A stretch of 64,000 nucleotides of DNA from assembly GCF_932294415.1 (NCBI RefSeq), contig NC_065542.1, forward strand, positions 46,589,942 to 46,653,941, written 5' to 3'. Both the position numbers and the translations under genes were made by a program. This DNA is from Quercus robur (Eukaryota > Streptophyta > Magnoliopsida > Fagales > Fagaceae). This document shows, in pieces, positions 39,641-52,205 of the stretch (positions within the stretch are counted from its first letter, which is position 1; every line of letters begins with the position of its first letter). The notes below the pieces were generated by a model. The model saw only the letters and a program-made list of their open reading frames with translations, was not told the DNA's origin and ran no database searches.

Positions 39641-40389
39641 TAGAAATAGTTATAGATAAAAAGGAAACTGATGAAAAAACTGAGGGAAAATTGATGCAAT
39701 TGCTAGTCAATATAAATTAATTTCACTTAATCACCTTGAAATATAAACAAGAATATTGCTTAATAAATTCCATAACTTAGATTCGCTATCTTGAAGAAAT
39801 GATAACACTCTTGAAATATATATTTCCCTACAGACCCTATTTCGAGTGGAAAATTAAATTGTTAGACATGTTCATTGACTTGAAATGGTTAGCTTGACTT
39901 GAAATATATTTTTCCCTACAGACCCTATTTCATATGCTAAAGTTTGTTGCTAAAATGGATAGCTCGACTTGGTTGACATCAAAACGTGACACATGGTAAC
40001 ATAACGTCCCAGATATGATCTAGTGTATAAGGTGCATGTTGTTTTTGAACATGAAAGCGCGTAAGGCTAAAAATTGCTAGCATGTGGAAGCATGTGAAGT
40101 GTGTGGTTCGACACACTGAATCTTTAAGTGGCGCGTGGCAATGCGTGGAGGCTCAATTTGGGCTGATTTTGTCACCTTTATGTAGGCCTACTTGAGATCT
40201 TTTGGATGGTGGTGGTTGTGAGTGATTTTGAGATGGGGAGTTATGGTTTACAAGGATTCTAGATTTATGACATCAGATTTGGGTTGGAAGGATGGTGAAG
40301 CAAGGGTTTAATGATGACCATAGCTAAGATTATGTAGATTTGATGGAAGAAAAAGATAGAAATTTTGTTTTAATCCAAGATTAATTTTC
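39641..40389. other. Intergenic DNA, nothing recognised
   Basis: The phrase CCCTACAGACCCTATTTC occurs twice (about 39827 and 39914), a small direct duplication. No gene is seen. Confidence 0.4.
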
Positions 40390-40640
40390 GCTTTGATACC
40401 ATGTTAAATATTGTAAAATAAAGAGAATATAAAAGATAGTAGAAAAGTGGAAGCGAGGGAAATAACACAAATGTTATATAGTTCGACATAACGGCTTACA
40501 TCATAGAAACTTTTAACTGTTAGATCTTTATTATAATGAATTGTACTCTTATGTAACAAAGAATCCCTACATGAGCTCACAACATACATAGATCTTTTGG
40601 ACCATTACATTTTTAATCCATAAAACCCTTACCTTTTTTT
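40390..40640 (-). repeat. LTR fragment with primer-binding site (fossil)
   Basis: On the minus strand TGGTATCAAAGC (40390-40401) resembles the primer-binding site complementary to initiator methionine tRNA. It directly follows an LTR-like end (AACA). What remains of the LTR lies above 40402. A small scrap of a broken Copia-like element. Confidence 0.45.
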
Positions 40641-41719
40641 CAAATACTTGTAGAGGTGGCAGATAACAATTAACCAAAAAATAAAAAATAAAATTATGGG
40701 GCTGATTGAATGTTTCTTAGGGTTTTTGACAAAGCGAAACATGTTTAGCCTTTAGATTCCTTAGTGCAAGGTTCCCGATGAGCCCCTAGAGCTTTGGGCC
40801 CTCGGCAGCATTGTTTCTTTAGGTAAAATTTTTCTGAGTGACTCAGATGAAAGCATACACGATCACATTTATTCTTAAGACGCACAATAATTACCAAAAA
40901 GAAGGAAATATAAAAATCAGTTCTGGCGCAATGCAAATGGCTCATCCACCACATGGTTTAAGCCTTGAAAATTGGGATAATCTTTAAATAATGACACTCA
41001 TATGTGCTTTAGGATTTTTTTTAACTTGTTTCTTAAAAATTGGTTAAAATATAATGGTGTGTTTTAAAACTGCAAAAATAAATAGGTTAAAAAAAACAAT
41101 ATAAGAATTAACCTCTTTCCAAACAAACAAGTGAACAACTCTCAATAGGTCATAGCATCTCATACTCCTTTACAGTTTTTTTTTTTTTTAAATGAATGAA
41201 TAATTAATATGCATTTGAATTAATTTACTTGTTGGTTTGATTTGGTTATTTGCTCAAAGTAAAAGTAGAGTTTTTATTTTTATTTTTTTAGAAGAAAGTA
41301 AAAGTAGAGTTATACCTACAAAAAGTGAGAATTGGAAAAATTGTACATAATAAGTTAAAATAAACTAAACCAAGCACACACAAAATAGCCATTTTCTAAC
41401 CAATATTACCATTAGTGACCCACGGAAACAGTATAATTTCTTAACTGTTCTTTTTCTGTATTTTCAGAAGAAATAAGGAAAAATTTACTCTTGCCTCGAA
41501 CTGCCTTACTCTTTTACAAGTGAATGAGTCATTTTTAGCCCTGCATATGCACATGGCTTAAGCAGGAAACATATACTTGTATAGCAATTTAACATTTTCA
41601 ATAAGATTTATGAATTAAATGCTTTATTATACTTTTCCCTTACACAAAAGTCAGAAGTCAATTTAATATTAAATAAATGCATAGTATTTAAATGATAGAG
41701 GACTCAATAAAAGAAAATA
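40641..41719. other. Intergenic DNA, nothing recognised
   Basis: AT-rich DNA with no gene or clear repeat boundary. Confidence 0.4.
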
Positions 41720-41721
41720 TA

Positions 41722-41982
41722 CTTTCTCCATTTCAATTTGTTTGTCCAGTTTAAAATCTCAACTTTTTAAAGGAATATCATTTATTATTTTGTCTGCTAT
41801 ATAAAAATGTATAAATTTTTAGAATTACCCTCATTAATTTAAACTATTAAAAAAAATGGCATTGACTTTTTAGATAAAGTAAAAGGTAAGATAGAAATTT
41901 TATCTATTGATTTTTTAAAAAAGGCTTCATTTTGGGGCATCCCAAAATATAATAGAGGACTAACAAATTGGAATGGAGGGAT
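41722..41982. mobile_element. Stowaway-type MITE (Tc1/Mariner)
   Basis: Ends CTTTCTCCATTTCAATTTG (left) and, reversed from the right, ATCCCTCCATTCCAATTTG. A TA target duplication lies at 41720-41721 and 41983-41984. CTCC(A/G)T ends with TA duplication are the Stowaway signature. Length is 261 bp. Confidence 0.8.
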
Positions 41983-41984
41983 TA

Positions 41985-43441
41985 TATGATACAGGATGCT
42001 AGACTGCATGATTTTGAGATCAGGCCATGCAATTTCAAATCAAAGGTTCTAATTGAAAGTTTCAAAATTTACTTTTAATCTCAGCCTTTGAATAAAAAAT
42101 CTTTTAACCTTTAATTCTTTACCATTTTACTTTTACACTTATTTTTTTAACTTCTCTCTCACAACTTAAGGTGAATTGCACAATCCCTAAAATGCAAATG
42201 TTTGTGCTTCACCCTTCAGCCAAAAGCACCTCGTACTTTTTTTTTCCCTTCTCCTGTAACTCTTTGAGCAATTCACTATTCTTTTCGAATCCTCCTGCCT
42301 CATGCACACTAAATAATTATAGGGAGAAATTTCTTGGACACTATTCCTAAGATGCTAGATGAGAGTTTTGAACTAAGGAATTAATGAATCTCACAACACC
42401 TTTCAATTTACTAGACCAACTCCCTGTGGTTACCATGCATCACACTTGGGCTGATTAACAAATTAAAATAAGAAAAAAATTAAGTGACAGAGAGACCATC
42501 ATTATTAATTGCAATAATATGCTTTGCGTTCAGTGATACTGATGCATTTGTCCCAAAGAGACGATGATGCTTATCTTGTTATCTGTGTTATGTGAATAAG
42601 TCTCTCTTGTACTATAATAATTCTTGCCATATCCCTAGTGAGAAGCATGGCTGAATAGACCAAAAAACAATTAAATAGTAGTAATTGTGGAAAGCAGTGT
42701 AAACTGTATAGACAATAGGACGCCTAAAGTCCCTTGTGTAATCAAGAGATTATGTTAATGCGAAAAAAGAAACAAAAGCAATGAATAATTTTATAGTTGA
42801 GGAGGCTGGATAGTTTGATTTTTTGCTACCGGCAAATCGGATATATTCCGCAAAGCACACATTTTATACTTTCATAGCTCATCTTATACAAACTGAAGAA
42901 ATACTAAAAATTATTTATAGAAAAGCATAGGAGAATCAATTTCCCCCAAGTTCCATAGATGCATCTCGATCAATTCAAATGATGGGAAACACTCTTTGAA
43001 TGAAAATTTGAACTTGCTCACAAAGAAAAAGAATCAAAGCTGATGCGAATGACCTTCAAAGTTCAAAGGAGTGGCACAAAAATCAAAAATAAAGACAGCC
43101 CACATCACTGACAAATATTGAGGAAAACAATGCAAGAACACATGAAGCATTGCTAATGAGTAAATTTTACAATACCTGTTCAATTCAGTGAGACTAAAAT
43201 ATACTATAAGCTAAGATTAAGAACAGAACCCCGAGGTGAAAGTGATGGTGGAGGTGTGGCTCCAAATCTTTGAATCTATATACTAATTTCCCCTTTCTTT
43301 ATCTCTCCTTTTCTTGCTTGACTGCAAAGTAAGTATAATATAGACTTATTATTGCACTAGCAAGACTTGTAGAGTGTGACTGTTGAGTTTACTCTTTAAG
43401 AAAAGAACAAGCAACAAGAAAGAGATAGAGAGAGAGACCCA
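41985..43441 (+). promoter_or_regulatory. Upstream region of the RGI1-like gene
   Basis: No gene is seen. The last 200 bp hold a pyrimidine-rich stretch (43286-43320), then a GA-rich leader-like stretch (43412-43438) before the start codon. No clear core promoter can be assigned. Confidence 0.4.
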
Positions 43442-43471
43442 ATGAAAAACCAAGAGTGGTTAAGGTTTTGA
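43442..43471 (+). promoter_or_regulatory. Short upstream ORF in the RGI1 leader
   Basis: ATG AAA AAC ... TGA encodes MKNQEWLRF, a nine-codon peptide, and ends 11 bp before the main start codon, in another frame. If the leader includes it, reinitiation would be needed for the receptor. This is inference from position only. Confidence 0.35.
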
Positions 43472-43482
43472 GGCAATTGGCA

Positions 43483-46400
43483 ATGCCGATGCCGAGGCAG
43501 TCCTTCAACACTTACAACCACCATCCAATGCTGAGGCAATCCTTCACCATCCCCTACCACCACCACCACTATCATCTCCTCCTCTTTGTCCTGATACTTC
43601 TATCTTATTTTTCTTTTTCTTCTACTGCAAACAATGAGGTTGTTACGTTGTATTCATGGCTTCACAGCTCTCCCTCACCTTCTTCTTCAGCTTTCTCTAA
43701 CTGGAATTCTTCACACCCCAACCCTTGTAACTGGCCTTACATAACTTGTTCTTCAGAAAACTTTGTTACTGAGATCAATATCCAGTCTATTGAGCTAGCT
43801 CTTCCCTTTCCTTCCAACCTTTCCTCCCTTCACTTCCTCCAAAAGCTCATTGTTTCTGATGCTAATCTCACTGGGACAATCCCTCCTGATATAGGATATT
43901 GCACTGAGCTTACAGTCATTGATGTTAGTTCAAATAGTCTGGTGGGAACTATACCTTCAAGTGTTGGCAAGCTCCAAAATCTCAAGGACTTGATTTTGAA
44001 CTCTAACCAGCTTACTGGTCAAATCCCAGCAGAGCTTGGTAATTGCATCAACCTTAAGAATCTCATTGTATTTGATAATTATTTAAGTGGGAAACTTCCT
44101 GTTGAACTAGGAAAACTGTCAAGTTTGGAAGTTATACGCGTGGGAGGGAACAAAGACGTTGCAGGAAATATCCCAGATGAGCTTGGAGACTGTCAGAATT
44201 TGAAGGTTCTTGGTCTTGCTGATACTAAAATATCAGGCTCTATTCCTGCTTCACTGGGTAAACTAAGCATGCTTCAGACACTGTCAGTCTATACTACAAT
44301 GCTTTCTGGTGAGATTCCACCAAATATATGCAACTGTTCAGAGCTTGTCAACTTATTCCTTTATGAGAATTATCTCTCAGGTTCACTTCCAGCAGAGTTA
44401 GGTAAACTTCAGAAGCTGGAGAAGATGTTGCTATGGCAAAACAACTTTGTTGGCAGTATTCCTGAGGAAATTGGAAACTGCAAAAGCTTGAAGATTATTG
44501 ACCTCGCCTTCAATTCTTTATCTGGGAGCATACCTCGGTCTTTTGGAAACCTATCAAACCTTGAAGAGCTTATGCTCAGTAACAATAACATCTCTGGTTC
44601 AATCCCATCTGTTCTTTCAAATGCTACAAACCTCTTGCAGTTACAGCTTGATACTAATCAGATATCAGGTCGGATTCCTGCAGAGCTTGGGATGTTGACA
44701 GCAATAACGGTTTTATTTGCGTGGCAGAACAAACTTGAAGGAAGCATTCCACCAGCATTGGCGGGTTGCCGGAGCCTTGAAGCCTTAGATTTGTCCCACA
44801 ATGCACTCACTGGTAGCTTACCCCCTGGACTATTTCAGCTTCAAAATTTAACAAAGCTTCTCTTAATTTATAATGACATTTCAGGCTCAATTCCTCCAGA
44901 GATCGGTAAGTGCACTTCTCTTATTAGGCTTAGACTAGAGAATAATAGAATCAGTGGGTATATCCCAAAAGAAATTGGGATTCTCAACAACCTTACTTAC
45001 CTTGACCTGTCTGAAAATCATCTTGCTGGATCAGTACCAGAAGAGATTGGCAATTGTGCTGAACTGCAAATGTTGAACCTAAGTAATAACACCCTTGGAG
45101 GCACATTGCCTAGCTCATTGTCTGCCCTGATCAAGCTTCAAGTATTGGATGTTTCTATTAATCAGTTTCTGGGGCAGATTCCTGGGAGTTTTGGGAAGCT
45201 TACTTCACTGAACAAACTCATTCTTAGTAGAAACTCACTCTCCGGATCAATACCTTCCTTGCTTGGTCGCTGTTCTGGTCTTCAGTTGCTTGATCTAAGT
45301 AACAATGCACTTTCTGGCACAATCCCTGCAGAAATATTTGAAATTGAAGCTCTTGACATTGCTCTAAATTTGAGTTCCAATGAACTATCTGGTGTAATCC
45401 CATCACAAATTTCTGCTCTCAACAAGCTCTCCATACTAGACCTTTCGCACAATAAGCTTGAAGGTGACTTGATGGTACTATCTGGGCTCATAAATCTTGT
45501 TTCTCTGAACATTTCTTACAATAATTTCACCGGTTATCTTCCTGACAGCAAGCTATTTAGACAGTTATCAGCAACGGATTTGGCAGGGAACCAAGGATTG
45601 TGTTCTAGGGGCCATGATGCATGTTTCCTTAGCAATGCTACTAGTATGACAAACAGCAGTGGTTTTAGGAGGTCACAGAGTCTAAGATTAGCCATTGGGT
45701 TGCTAATTTCCTTGACCATTGCATTGGCAATATTCGGGGCTATTGCAATTTTTGGAGCACGGAAGATTATTAGAGACGACAACGATTCTGAGATGGGAGG
45801 GGATTCATGGCCTTGGAAGTTCACTCCATTCCAGAAATTAAACTTCTCAGTTGAGCAAGTTTTGAAGTGTCTAGTTGAATCTAATGTAATTGGAAAGGGA
45901 TGTTCAGGAATTGTTTATCGGGCAGAAATGGAAAATGGGGAAGTCATTGCAGTAAAGAAGCTGTGGCCAACGACAATGGCTGCTGGATATAACTGCCAAA
46001 ATGTGAGGACAGGAATCAATGGAGTGGTTCGTGATTCCTTTTCAGCTGAAGTAAAAACGCTTGGCACAATCCGGCACAAGAACATTGTAAGATTCTTGGG
46101 TTGCTGTTGGAATCAAAACATGAGATTGCTAATGTATGATTATATGCCCAATGGGAGCTTGGGCAGTCTTCTTCATGAACGAAGTGGTAACTGCTTGGAA
46201 TGGAACCTGAGATATCAGATTGTATTGGGGGCAGCTCAAGGTTTGGCTTATTTACACCATGACTGTGTTCCTCCCATTGTTCACAGGGACATTAAGGCCA
46301 ACAACATTCTCATTGGTCCTGAATTTGAACCTTATATTGGTGATTTTGGGCTTGCCAAGCTTGTTGATGATGGAGATTTTGCTCGGTCTTCCAACACTGT

Positions 46401-47322
46401 TGCTGGTTCCTACGGTTACATTGCTCCTGGTTAGTACAATATTCCAATCTTATCATCCTTCATTGAAAGTACAAATTCTTAAGAATCAATTAATACTTTT
46501 AGGAAAAAATGAAAGAACACTTAACAAAAACATTATCTTCATAATCCTTGATAAAACTAATTGTATGATGAATAAATCTTTTAGTCATAGATTATTTTAT
46601 CATCTCTAATTATAGACATCTTTTCATAAATATACAGATAACTTAAGAATGAGAATACATGCCTAACAAAATTTGCTTTCTCTGCCAATTCAAGGATTTC
46701 AAAGTCATTCATAATGAAGAATTACTTTTCGTGTTGCAGTTTTCATGTGGTAATTTTTTGCAATTTTTAAGCTGCATTCATGTGCTTTTTGTGCCTTTGG
46801 TTTTCAGAGTATGGGTACATGATGAAGATAACAGAGAAGAGTGATGTCTATAGCTATGGTGTTGTTGTTTTAGAAGTGTTAACAGGGAAGCAACCAATTG
46901 ATCCAACCATACCAGATGGTCTTCACATTGTAGATTGGGTAAGGCAGAGGAGGGGGGGAGTTCAAGTGCTAGATCCTAGCTTATGTGCTCAACCAGAATC
47001 AGAAATTGAGGAAATGTTGCAGACCTTAGGTGTGGCTTTGCTGTGTGTAAATCCTTCCCCAGATGATAGGCCAACCATGAAAGATGTAGCAGCAATGCTC
47101 AAAGAGATAAGGCAAGAGAGGGAGGAGTGCATGAAAGTTGATACAATTCTTAATGGATCTTCTGCAAGTGAGAAACAAAAAAACAACAGGTCCGGTCGCG
47201 GTGGAGGTCCATCTGCAAATGCAATGATGCCACATTCATACCTCCAAAGCAACAACACAAGCTTTTCTGCTTCCTCATTGCTATATTCTTCTTCCTCCAA
47301 TGTTAAAACTACTTTCAAATAG
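43483..47322 (+). CDS. RGI1: LRR receptor kinase, RGI1/RCH1-type root growth factor receptor
   Basis: A plasma-membrane receptor of LRR class XI. Arabidopsis members bind RGF/GLV peptides and maintain the root meristem. Exons 43483-46429 and 46808-47322 join in frame (3462 nt, 1153 aa) at GYIAP|EYGY, the conserved intron of this group. Order: signal segment (LLLFVLILLSYFSF), LRR N-cap (WLHSS ... NPCNWPYITC), about 22-24 LRRs (to about residue 700), transmembrane helix about 737-760. The kinase starts at VIGKGCSGIVYRAE (about 803), with invariant Lys in IAVKKLW, HRDIKANN (about 934) and DFGLAKL. It is thus an RD kinase with all catalytic residues. The tail SFSASSLLYSSSS matches RCH1. The start was chosen at the first ATG; a second at 43528 would shorten a His-rich N-terminus in which RQSF is repeated. 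RGI1 versus RGI2 is not settled. Confidence 0.92.
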
Positions 47323-48151
47323 TTGGTCAAATCTTCATGTTTGCTAAGCAGTCAAGAGTTCCTTAAATTTTTTGTTTCTAAATCAGTTTAGTTTCACCAA
47401 TCTGGTTTCTTTATGTAAAAGAGAAATGCTTTAATAATCAGAATCAGCAAAATTCTGACTTTGGTCATAACATTCTTACATTTAATTAGATTAAAATTAA
47501 CAACAGACGTGATTTATTAGTCAATTCTGGTTGATCTTTTCTTTTTAAGACCGTACACTAAGGTAGACTGCAGGTTTTGGGTGGAATCTATATATTAATT
47601 ATTTAACCCGTTCCTATTACCAAATAAGCTTCATCAAATTTAGTAAATACACTGCTGAATTAGTAAAAAATATTATTGTAATATAAACTTTGACAAATGC
47701 AATTTTAATATTGTAGTGGTATGTATGAAAACATATAACTTGAACAATTTTAGGCTCATCAACAGCATAAAATGTTCAACTTATGCACTCCATATATATA
47801 TATATATATATATATATGGGGCTTAACGCCTTAACAAGAAAACATTCATAGTAGAATAGGAACTGCGACCGGCATTGGGGTCTTACTTCATCCGTGATAG
47901 TAATGTTATAGCGGCGTAGAACATGAAGGAAAGACAAGCTCTAGCTTTTTGTCAACCAGCCCCAATGACCCATTAACCAAGCTTTCATTTCATCATCTAC
48001 ACCCTACAGGAGCAGAGGCCGATGGAGCGAGCCCAGCTTCAAAAATTTCCAGCACAGGTGCTACCGCTTTAGAGATTGATAGAGATTCGTTTCGGAATAC
48101 CACGTCCTTCTATAGCTCTTTCTACTTTCTTATAACAATAATGAAATATAT

Positions 48152-48187
<36 letters not shown>

Positions 48188-48845
48188 GTGGGTTGTAGCT
48201 TTAAATAATATTACACCACTCAATAACTTATTATTGAATTTATATTTTAAAAATTCAACCGTTGAATTACATGTTCTATATTTTCTTAACATACATACCA
48301 AATTTCATGCCAATCAGATATAATTTACCATTCGGTCCATATATTAATCTTCTATGCATTATTTCAAACTACAACAACTTGAATTTAAACAATTGATTAA
48401 TGACATGACTATTGATCTTTGGTCACCTTGAAATTTTGCAAGGATGGAGAATATAAAAAGATAATGTAATCTAACGGTAGATTTATCAAATTTGCATCTA
48501 TTTAAAAACTATTGGTTGGTGTAACGTTGCTTAAATTGCACTAAGTGTAATTTTAAGCAATGTTACACCACTCAATAAAATTAGTCAAAAATTTGACATA
48601 AAGTACAATAGTGTGACATAAAATAGTTTCTTAATGAGCATCTATTGTTACTCTAAATATTATGGTCAGTATAAATTCTGTTTATATCTACCATGGCCTA
48701 TGCCAAGCCATCATTTTCTTCACCGTACTGACGCATTCTCATTCAAAAGACATGTAAGCCCATAATGCAAGCATTCTTATTATTACCCATGATAAAAATT
48801 GAAGTAATACTACTACCACATAAAATGACATAATTTGCTCACTTA
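47323..48845. other. Intergenic DNA with AT microsatellites and a hairpin
   Basis: The RGI1 3' flank. It contains (AT)n runs near 47792-47817 and 48147-48187. An inverted pair at 48517-48541 and 48545-48570 (GGTGTAAC...GTTACACC, 3-nt loop) looks like part of a MITE. No gene is seen. Confidence 0.45.
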
Positions 48846-48951
48846 GAGCATCAGCAATGGGCCTATCATATGCCAAATGTAAAGCACATTTGGCATATAG
48901 GCCCAAAATACGCCAGTAACTGGATGGCTAAAACCATCAGAGGCCAAATTT

Positions 48952-49013
48952 TTTTGGCATAGCGCTACAGTACCATCTCACATATGAGATGGTACTGTAG
49001 CGCTATGCCAAAA
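48952..49013. repeat. Perfect 29-bp subterminal hairpin in the Harbinger element
   Basis: Arms TTTTGGCATAGCGCTACAGT...ATCTCA (48952-48980) and their exact complement (48985-49013) flank a 4-nt loop CATA. A second, imperfect palindrome (GGGCCTAT...ATAGGCCC, 48862-48905) lies between it and the left end. Subterminal repeats are where Harbinger transposase and its SANT partner may bind. Confidence 0.85.
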
Positions 49014-49157
49014 CAATTTAGTGTATTTTAATCCCCTCTCTCTCTTGCTACAGTACCGGACTCTCTTCCCCTCTTTCTCTCTCGCGCCATCAAGCTTCTC
49101 TTTCTCTCGTGCCATCAAGCTTCTCTCTTTCTCTCCGATCACCAAGCCGCTGTCACC

Positions 49158-49474
49158 AAGCCTCGCTTTTCTCTCCAATCACCAAGCCACTGTCCGAAAC
49201 ACCAAGCCTCTACCGAATGCCGATTCACCCTCACCCATCTCCAAATCTGTTTTACCGATTCACTTATCTCATAAACCCAACACTCTAGATACCCATTTAA
49301 CTTTTCACTTCATCACCCTCACCCATCACCAAGCCTCGCTTTTCTCTCCGAATCACCAAGCCTTTGCCGAATGCCGATTCACCCTCACCCATCTCCAAAT
49401 CCGTTTTACCGATTCACTCATCTCATAAACCCGACACTCTAGATACCCATTTACCTTTTCACTCCATCACTCTC
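49158..49474 (+). repeat. Direct duplication in the Harbinger 5' region
   Basis: A unit starting AAGCCTCGCTTTTCTCTCC occurs at 49158 and again at 49331, with small internal differences (GCCGATTCACCCTCACCC, ACACTCTAGATACCCATTTA). Pyrimidine-rich, leader-like DNA before the SANT gene. Confidence 0.7.
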
Positions 49475-49993
49475 TCTTCAAACCGAGATTCTCAAGGGTT
49501 CTCAAGGGGTTGTGGGTTTGGATTAAGATTTTGTTTGCAAAATCTCAAATGAAGCTCCGTCGGTCTCTCAAATCAAATCAAAATCAAAATCAAAATCAAA
49601 GCAATTTACTAGGTGGGTTTTGATCCATGTTCGAGTTTTTGTGTTTGTGTTTCTTTTCTCTTTCTACAAGAAAAAGGGGGGATTCAGCTTGTGTTTGTGT
49701 TTGGATTTTGATCTAAGAATTGCTGTTGATGTTCGCAGAGGTGGGATTCAGCTTCATCACGAAGGGTTTTCTCTCGCTGTCGGATTAGCATCTTCAGAAA
49801 GTTTGCTCAGGTTCAACTTCAATTACCAAAATCCCAATTTTATCAAAATCCCAATTTTATTAGATAATCGGTGTTCTTGTTTATTGATTTTTTCTTCAAC
49901 AAATTAATATGTTGTATGCAAAGGGTCTATCAGTGGTTTTTGTTGTGTTCAACTCTATGGTTTTACATGATTTCTATTTGTACATGTTGGCCA

Positions 49994-50163
49994 TGTATGG
50001 GCTGTGTTTGTAGAGAGTATATTTTTGCAAAGAGTATATTTTGAGTTATATTTGCTGCTGTATGGGCTATGTTTGCAGAGAGTATATTTTGAGTTATATT
50101 TGCTGCTGTATGGGCTGTGTTTGCAGAGAGTATATTTTTGCAAAGAGTATATTTTGAGTTATA
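49994..50163 (+). repeat. Short tandem repeat in the Harbinger element
   Basis: Three units of GTATGGGCTGTGTTTGCAGA plus GAGTATATTTTGAGTTATA, of 48-65 bp. Units 1 and 3 include an extra TTTTGCAAAGAGTATA. Non-coding. Confidence 0.7.
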
Positions 50164-50316
50164 ATATGTGAAGACTTTGAACTCTTGTAGATTTGGTTAA
50201 GTTTGTATTTCTAATTGTAGTAATCACTTACCACAAATACTTGAACTCTTGGACTTTGTGAGTTGGCTCTAATTGACTTCATACACTAACTGTTTTAAGT
50301 TCCTTATTTAAAAGGG

Positions 50317-51375
50317 ATGGGTACACAAGAAGAGATAACACAATATGCTAATATCTCACAAATGGATGATGATGATTTTCTGGCACCATTTTTAAATGGG
50401 TCTCAAAATACTTCAATGCCCATCCAAGAGTCTTGTCCAGAAGTTGAAATTGTCTCCCCTAATCTAACAAAACGTGGTGGCAACTTTAGTGTAGATGAGG
50501 ACAACCTCCTCGTCTCTGCATGGCTTAACATTAGCATGGATGCCATGCAAGGTATTGACCAAAAGGTTGAAAAATTTTGGGAGAAAATTTGGCAATACTT
50601 TTGCAAGAACAATACTTACGGAGCCACACGTTCTGCTTCCTCCCTCCAAAGTCGATGGGGAAATATTAATAGAGAGACAAGTAGGTTTACTGGGTTCATG
50701 GCTAAAATAAAAGTGGTGGGACTGACGAGGACAAGGTATAAATTGAACTTTATGGTGTCACAATATTAATTTTTGAATAGTTCCAAGACACTAATTATTT
50801 ATTTATTTATTTTTTAAATCTAGTTGAAAGATGCAAAGGAACTATATAAAGTTTCACCAGCTCCAATAACCGGCAAAAAAACAGTTTTTGCATTTGAACA
50901 TTGTTGGGTTATGTTGAAGAACCAACCAAAGTGGAGTATGCCTAAGGAAAGATCAATAGGGCTCCCTCAAACTCCTAATTCAATTGATCAAGTTGGTAGC
51001 AATTATGATGATGACACAATGGAGGTAGAGAGACCAATTGGCAGAAAAGCCGAAAAGACTAAGAGAAAGAGAACAGATGGTAATAAGGGTTTTGATGATT
51101 ATTTGGCGAAAAAATAAGAATATCTTCAGGAATCACATGAACAAGACAGAAAGGCTCTTTGCATCAAAGCGGATAGGGTTCAAGTGGATGCGCAAAGAGC
51201 TGATATTGAAAAGGAAAGGCTTCGTCTAGAAACTATTAGGGAGGTGCAAAGAGTTGATATTGAAAAGGAAAGGCTTCGTCTTGAAACTATTAGGGAGGAG
51301 GGAAAAATAATGACCATGGATACAAGTGGCATGAATGACAAAGAAAGAAATTATTTTGAAAATCTCAATGATTAA
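50317..51375 (+). pseudogene. Harbinger SANT/Myb-like accessory protein gene, decayed
   Basis: Two exons (50317-50735 and 50824-51375). Exon 1 has a trihelix/SANT-like domain (FSVDEDNLLVSAWLNISMDA, then EKFWEKIWQYFCKNN, then SSLQSRWGNINRETSRFTG). Exon 2 has KDAKELYKV, AFEHCWVMLKNQPKW, a basic patch RKAEKTKRKR and a coiled-coil tail (DIEKERLRLETIRE, present twice). In PIF/Harbinger elements this protein carries the transposase to DNA and the nucleus. Defects: the frame is lost near the exon junction (GLTRTR where relatives read GLTDEDK), and an in-frame TAA at 51115-51117 interrupts YLAKK|EYLQESHEQ. Confidence 0.8.
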
Positions 51376-52205
51376 ATCCTTGCAAGGCAACAATTAGAGT
51401 AAATAGTTTGACCCAAGGAGATGATGTCTTGTCATAATTATATTTTGGTAGTAAATTATATATGGGTTGGGGTTTGGCATATATAGATGATATTTTGTTT
51501 CAACCTTATTTTGGTAGTGGCTTATTTTAAGTATAGGTTTGGAATATGTAGATGATGTATTGTTCCAACTTGATCAATTGACAGTAGGTTGTGCCACTTA
51601 TGTAATCACATCATTTTTGCTTATATGAATGACAAGCTAGTGTTTCAATTTCTTGATTAGTACTTTAGTACATGAATGAATATTTAGGCTTTACTATACT
51701 ATGAACAAGAGTCTAATACTTGAATTAAAGTTAGAGATATTGGCCATTTAATAAATGCTTTTTAGCCCTTGACCTCTTTCTTAACGAGATGGGAAATCTT
51801 GAGTCTATATTGTATGCTAAAATTGTGGCGTTCAAACTTTGAGATTGAGTTTAAGATACTATCTTGAGTCTATATTGTATGTTATTGACAATTACTCTCC
51901 AAGTTAGAAGAGGCACTAAGCCCACAACACAAACACACGAACAAGTAGAGAGGGAGATATGCATTACAAAGAATAGAGTGGAGAGAATTAAATCCTCTGG
52001 TTGGGACCATTATTGCTTTTGTAGATATTAATTTAATAATGAGTAATAGTTTAAGGGGTAATTGTCTAGTATGATGTTGAAAGTCCTGGGCTGTAAAGCG
52101 CTAGTCCTGGCATCCCCTATATGCTTTATTTCTTATCAATCTTTACCAGGGGACTTTTGCTTTGACAGATTTTAAGCTTTGTTTATGAACCTTACTTTAT
52201 CCAAA
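51376..52205 (+). other. Harbinger inter-gene region
   Basis: No coding domain is recognised. The N-terminal part of the transposase expected before 52206 is not visible here, so it is probably deleted or replaced. CTTGAGTCTATATTGTATG occurs twice (51799 and 51864). Confidence 0.45.

Noticed and set aside
47949-48323. 124-codon open frame after RGI1
   Set aside because: Runs through an (AT)n microsatellite coding IYIYIN repeats; no domain.
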